From positions 11,986,499 to 12,050,498 of the forward strand of contig CM026551.1 of assembly GCA_015143295.1 (NCBI GenBank): DNA of 64,000 nucleotides, given 5' to 3'. The notes below the pieces were generated by a model. It searched no databases. It was not told the DNA's origin and worked only from the letters and a program-made list of their open reading frames with translations. Positions within the stretch are counted from its first letter, which is position 1; every line of letters starts with the position of its first letter. Position numbers and translations under genes: made by a program. Positions 54,801-57,800 of the stretch are shown here, in pieces. This stretch comes from Tetracentron sinense. Lineage: Eukaryota; Streptophyta; Magnoliopsida; Trochodendrales; Trochodendraceae.

Positions 54801-57800
54801 AGCTTAATATGAATCTCTGATTATTGTTCAAACAAAAGGAAGGAAGCTTAAATTTGATGAGCAATCCTTATTAAAATAGCAAAGCAAATGTATAAACTAT
54901 AAAGGTTATAGAAAAGATGTCACTAAGTGAATCCTCACAACTGACCATCTCACAAATAGAGGGTAGTTTTGCAAAGATGTGTTGTTTATGGATGGAGGAT
55001 TGAGAGTCAGTTAACCATTTACTTCTTCACTGCAATTTCACTAGAAAGATTTGCAACACATTCCTGAACTTCATGGCTACGAATAGGGTCATTCCCCTAA
55101 GCCTCTTTAACTACTTGTCAGGTTGGTATTCTGACACGGTGGTGGATAGAAACCTAGCGATCCGACACACGATTTGTGGCACTATTTGGAAGGAGCAACC
55201 ATCGCATGTTCAAGGATTCCATATAGTCGAAAGCTAAGGTCCTTGCATCGACTAAGAATCTCATTGTTTTTGTATTCGAGCTGGTATTCTGATGTGGTTG
55301 TGGATAGAAACCTAGCGATCCGGCGCACAATTCTTGGTCCTAGTTGGAAGGAGCAACCATCACGTGTTCTAGGATTCCGTTTAGTCGAAAGCAAAGGTCC
55401 TTGCATCAACTAAGAACCTCATTGTTATTTAGTCCTCCCATTGAGTTCGTTTATTGGTACAGATCTTGTGGATTTTTTGTCTTAATTTTGGTCCAATTAG
55501 GTAATGTACAGATTTTCCTAAGGGTCATTTGAATGCACTGTCATTTTTTCCTGTAATTAAAAACTGGAAACGACTTTCTGTTTCCAATTTTTTTAAATAG
55601 CGAACACGTTTCTCATTACTAAGTGTTAATTGTTTAAAAAAAACGAAAAATAGAACCCAAAAAAAAATGAACTTTTGGTAACCACATAACAGCATACAAA
55701 ATTGATTATAGAAAGGCATTAATCTCTAAACAGTTAAGGGTCCCACCCATTAGTCCACCTAAGGGTTTACAATGAAAAACCATGACAAGACTCGTTGACG
55801 GAGGCGGAGCAATCCCTGTTTTCTACTTGTTGTTTTTTATTTCTAAAAACAGAGGTAACAAGAATTTTCTGTTACCTTGTTTTGCCAAAATTTTGGTATT
55901 TGATTTTTAAAACAAAAACAGCTTACCAAAAAAAATTCCAATTTGTTGTTTTTAAAAACAAAAAACAGAAAATAAAAATTCAAACAAACAGGGCGTTATT
56001 TTTTTTAGGAGGGCTGATATCCTCTTGAAGTTAGCCACTTGTATATTTTTCTCCTCGCAAATAAAATTTCTCCACTCATCAAAAAAAAAGAAGGTAAATA
56101 TTTCTATTTTGTGGGTAAGTTGTTTTCAATTGGATTTCTACCTATAAGTACATATTATCTCCATTTAAACCTTTTTTTTAATTGAAAAAAAGATTTGTAA
56201 ACAAGAGAAGAAGAATATACAAGGACTAACTAATATACATAATCAGCCTAAAGGATACACATGAGCTTTGCTAAACAATATAATATTGTTAACAGTTAAC
56301 ACTCCTTTGCATATCGGAAACTATCAGAAAATCCTCAGCTACCTCCTTAACTAAATTAACCGCATTAGAAGTTCTCCTTTCAGAATCCTAATCAAGCGGT
56401 ATAGGTAGCCGGTAGCGGAAGCACATGGAAGAGATATTTCAAAAATTTATTCTAAACCCAAAATGAGACACTCAACAAAACATCAAGGAGCTAGCACAAT
56501 GTAAAACTCTCAACAATTCCCATCTTATTTTGTAGCTTAATAGAGGTGGGACTTCCGAGACTGTGTCATGGTAAGAACTTTTGCAAAATTTTCCATTTTT
56601 TGGCCAAAACTTTTTGATTTCTATGCTCGTCGAAAAGTCTGTGAGTTGCATTCAGTGAACTACATTTTCAGTGGAAATTTTGACTTTCTGCAGCAACAAA
56701 AATTGTGATATCGCCTGTAGCAATTTTGCATTTTTTGGAGTCAAAAAATGTTGAAACTTCGCAGATTTGATGAAACGAAGATTTGCTAGAACTTTTTGCA
56801 ACAAAAAATAAATCCAAACGGCATCATTTGATTATTTTTTTACCTATTTATCTGTCGATAAAATGAGAAATTTATTCAAAAGGAAGGGAAAACAAAGGGC
56901 TACAATGAGAAGGATACCACTAAAACATAGGACACCAACGGGGTAAAGCCAAAAACAAAATATAAAAAAACAGAAAAACAACAATCAACAAGATTACATG
57001 GGAAAATGTCGCTAACCAGAGCACCCCTTGACATGCCATCTTTTGCAAAAGAATCAACCAAGGCCTTCCCCAATCTGGGAACCCAAAATAACGAGATGTT
57101 CCTTTAGATTGCCAACTAGTAAATCTCTCAAATGGAAAGGGGGCAAAAAGCTAATCTCAAAGAACCACCCTCCCAGCCAGCAACCCATCTAATAGCATTA
57201 CTAGAATCACCGTCACCAACAAGAAAGGGAAGGTCAAGAGGATTAAAGATGACTGGAGAATAATTTTTACTAGAACCACCTTCAACATTACTAGAATCTG
57301 CCTGATTAGAACTCACCATACCCATTGAACCTAAGATTTGGACAATAATTTATCCATCCCAGTTTCAAATCACCCCACCAATGCCGTTAGGCCCCCAATT
57401 TCCAAGAAGGCTACCATTATTCTTATCATATGCCGCCATAGTCATCCTTCGACGTGCCTTATTTTGTCGATTGTTTTGGGTGAGAATATAGAATACCTTT
57501 CGAAATTATTCTTATTAAAGAAACAATGGTGAGGCCAATATCAATGAGCACTAGGTTTTGGCACCGAAAAAGAGAGACAGTTTGTGATCTTTCTTTTATT
57601 TGTTACGACCATTTTGTTCATGAATCTAGGTTAGATTAGCTTCAATTGGTATAAATGAACAATTTGATGCATTTATACTATATTTAATTGAGAATTTTTC
57701 TATTTATAAGTAAAATAATCAAAAAAATATTAGAGAAAATCTTTTTAAAAAATTAGTTATGACAGAAGTTAATAATATGTAGTACATTGAAGGTTTAAGC

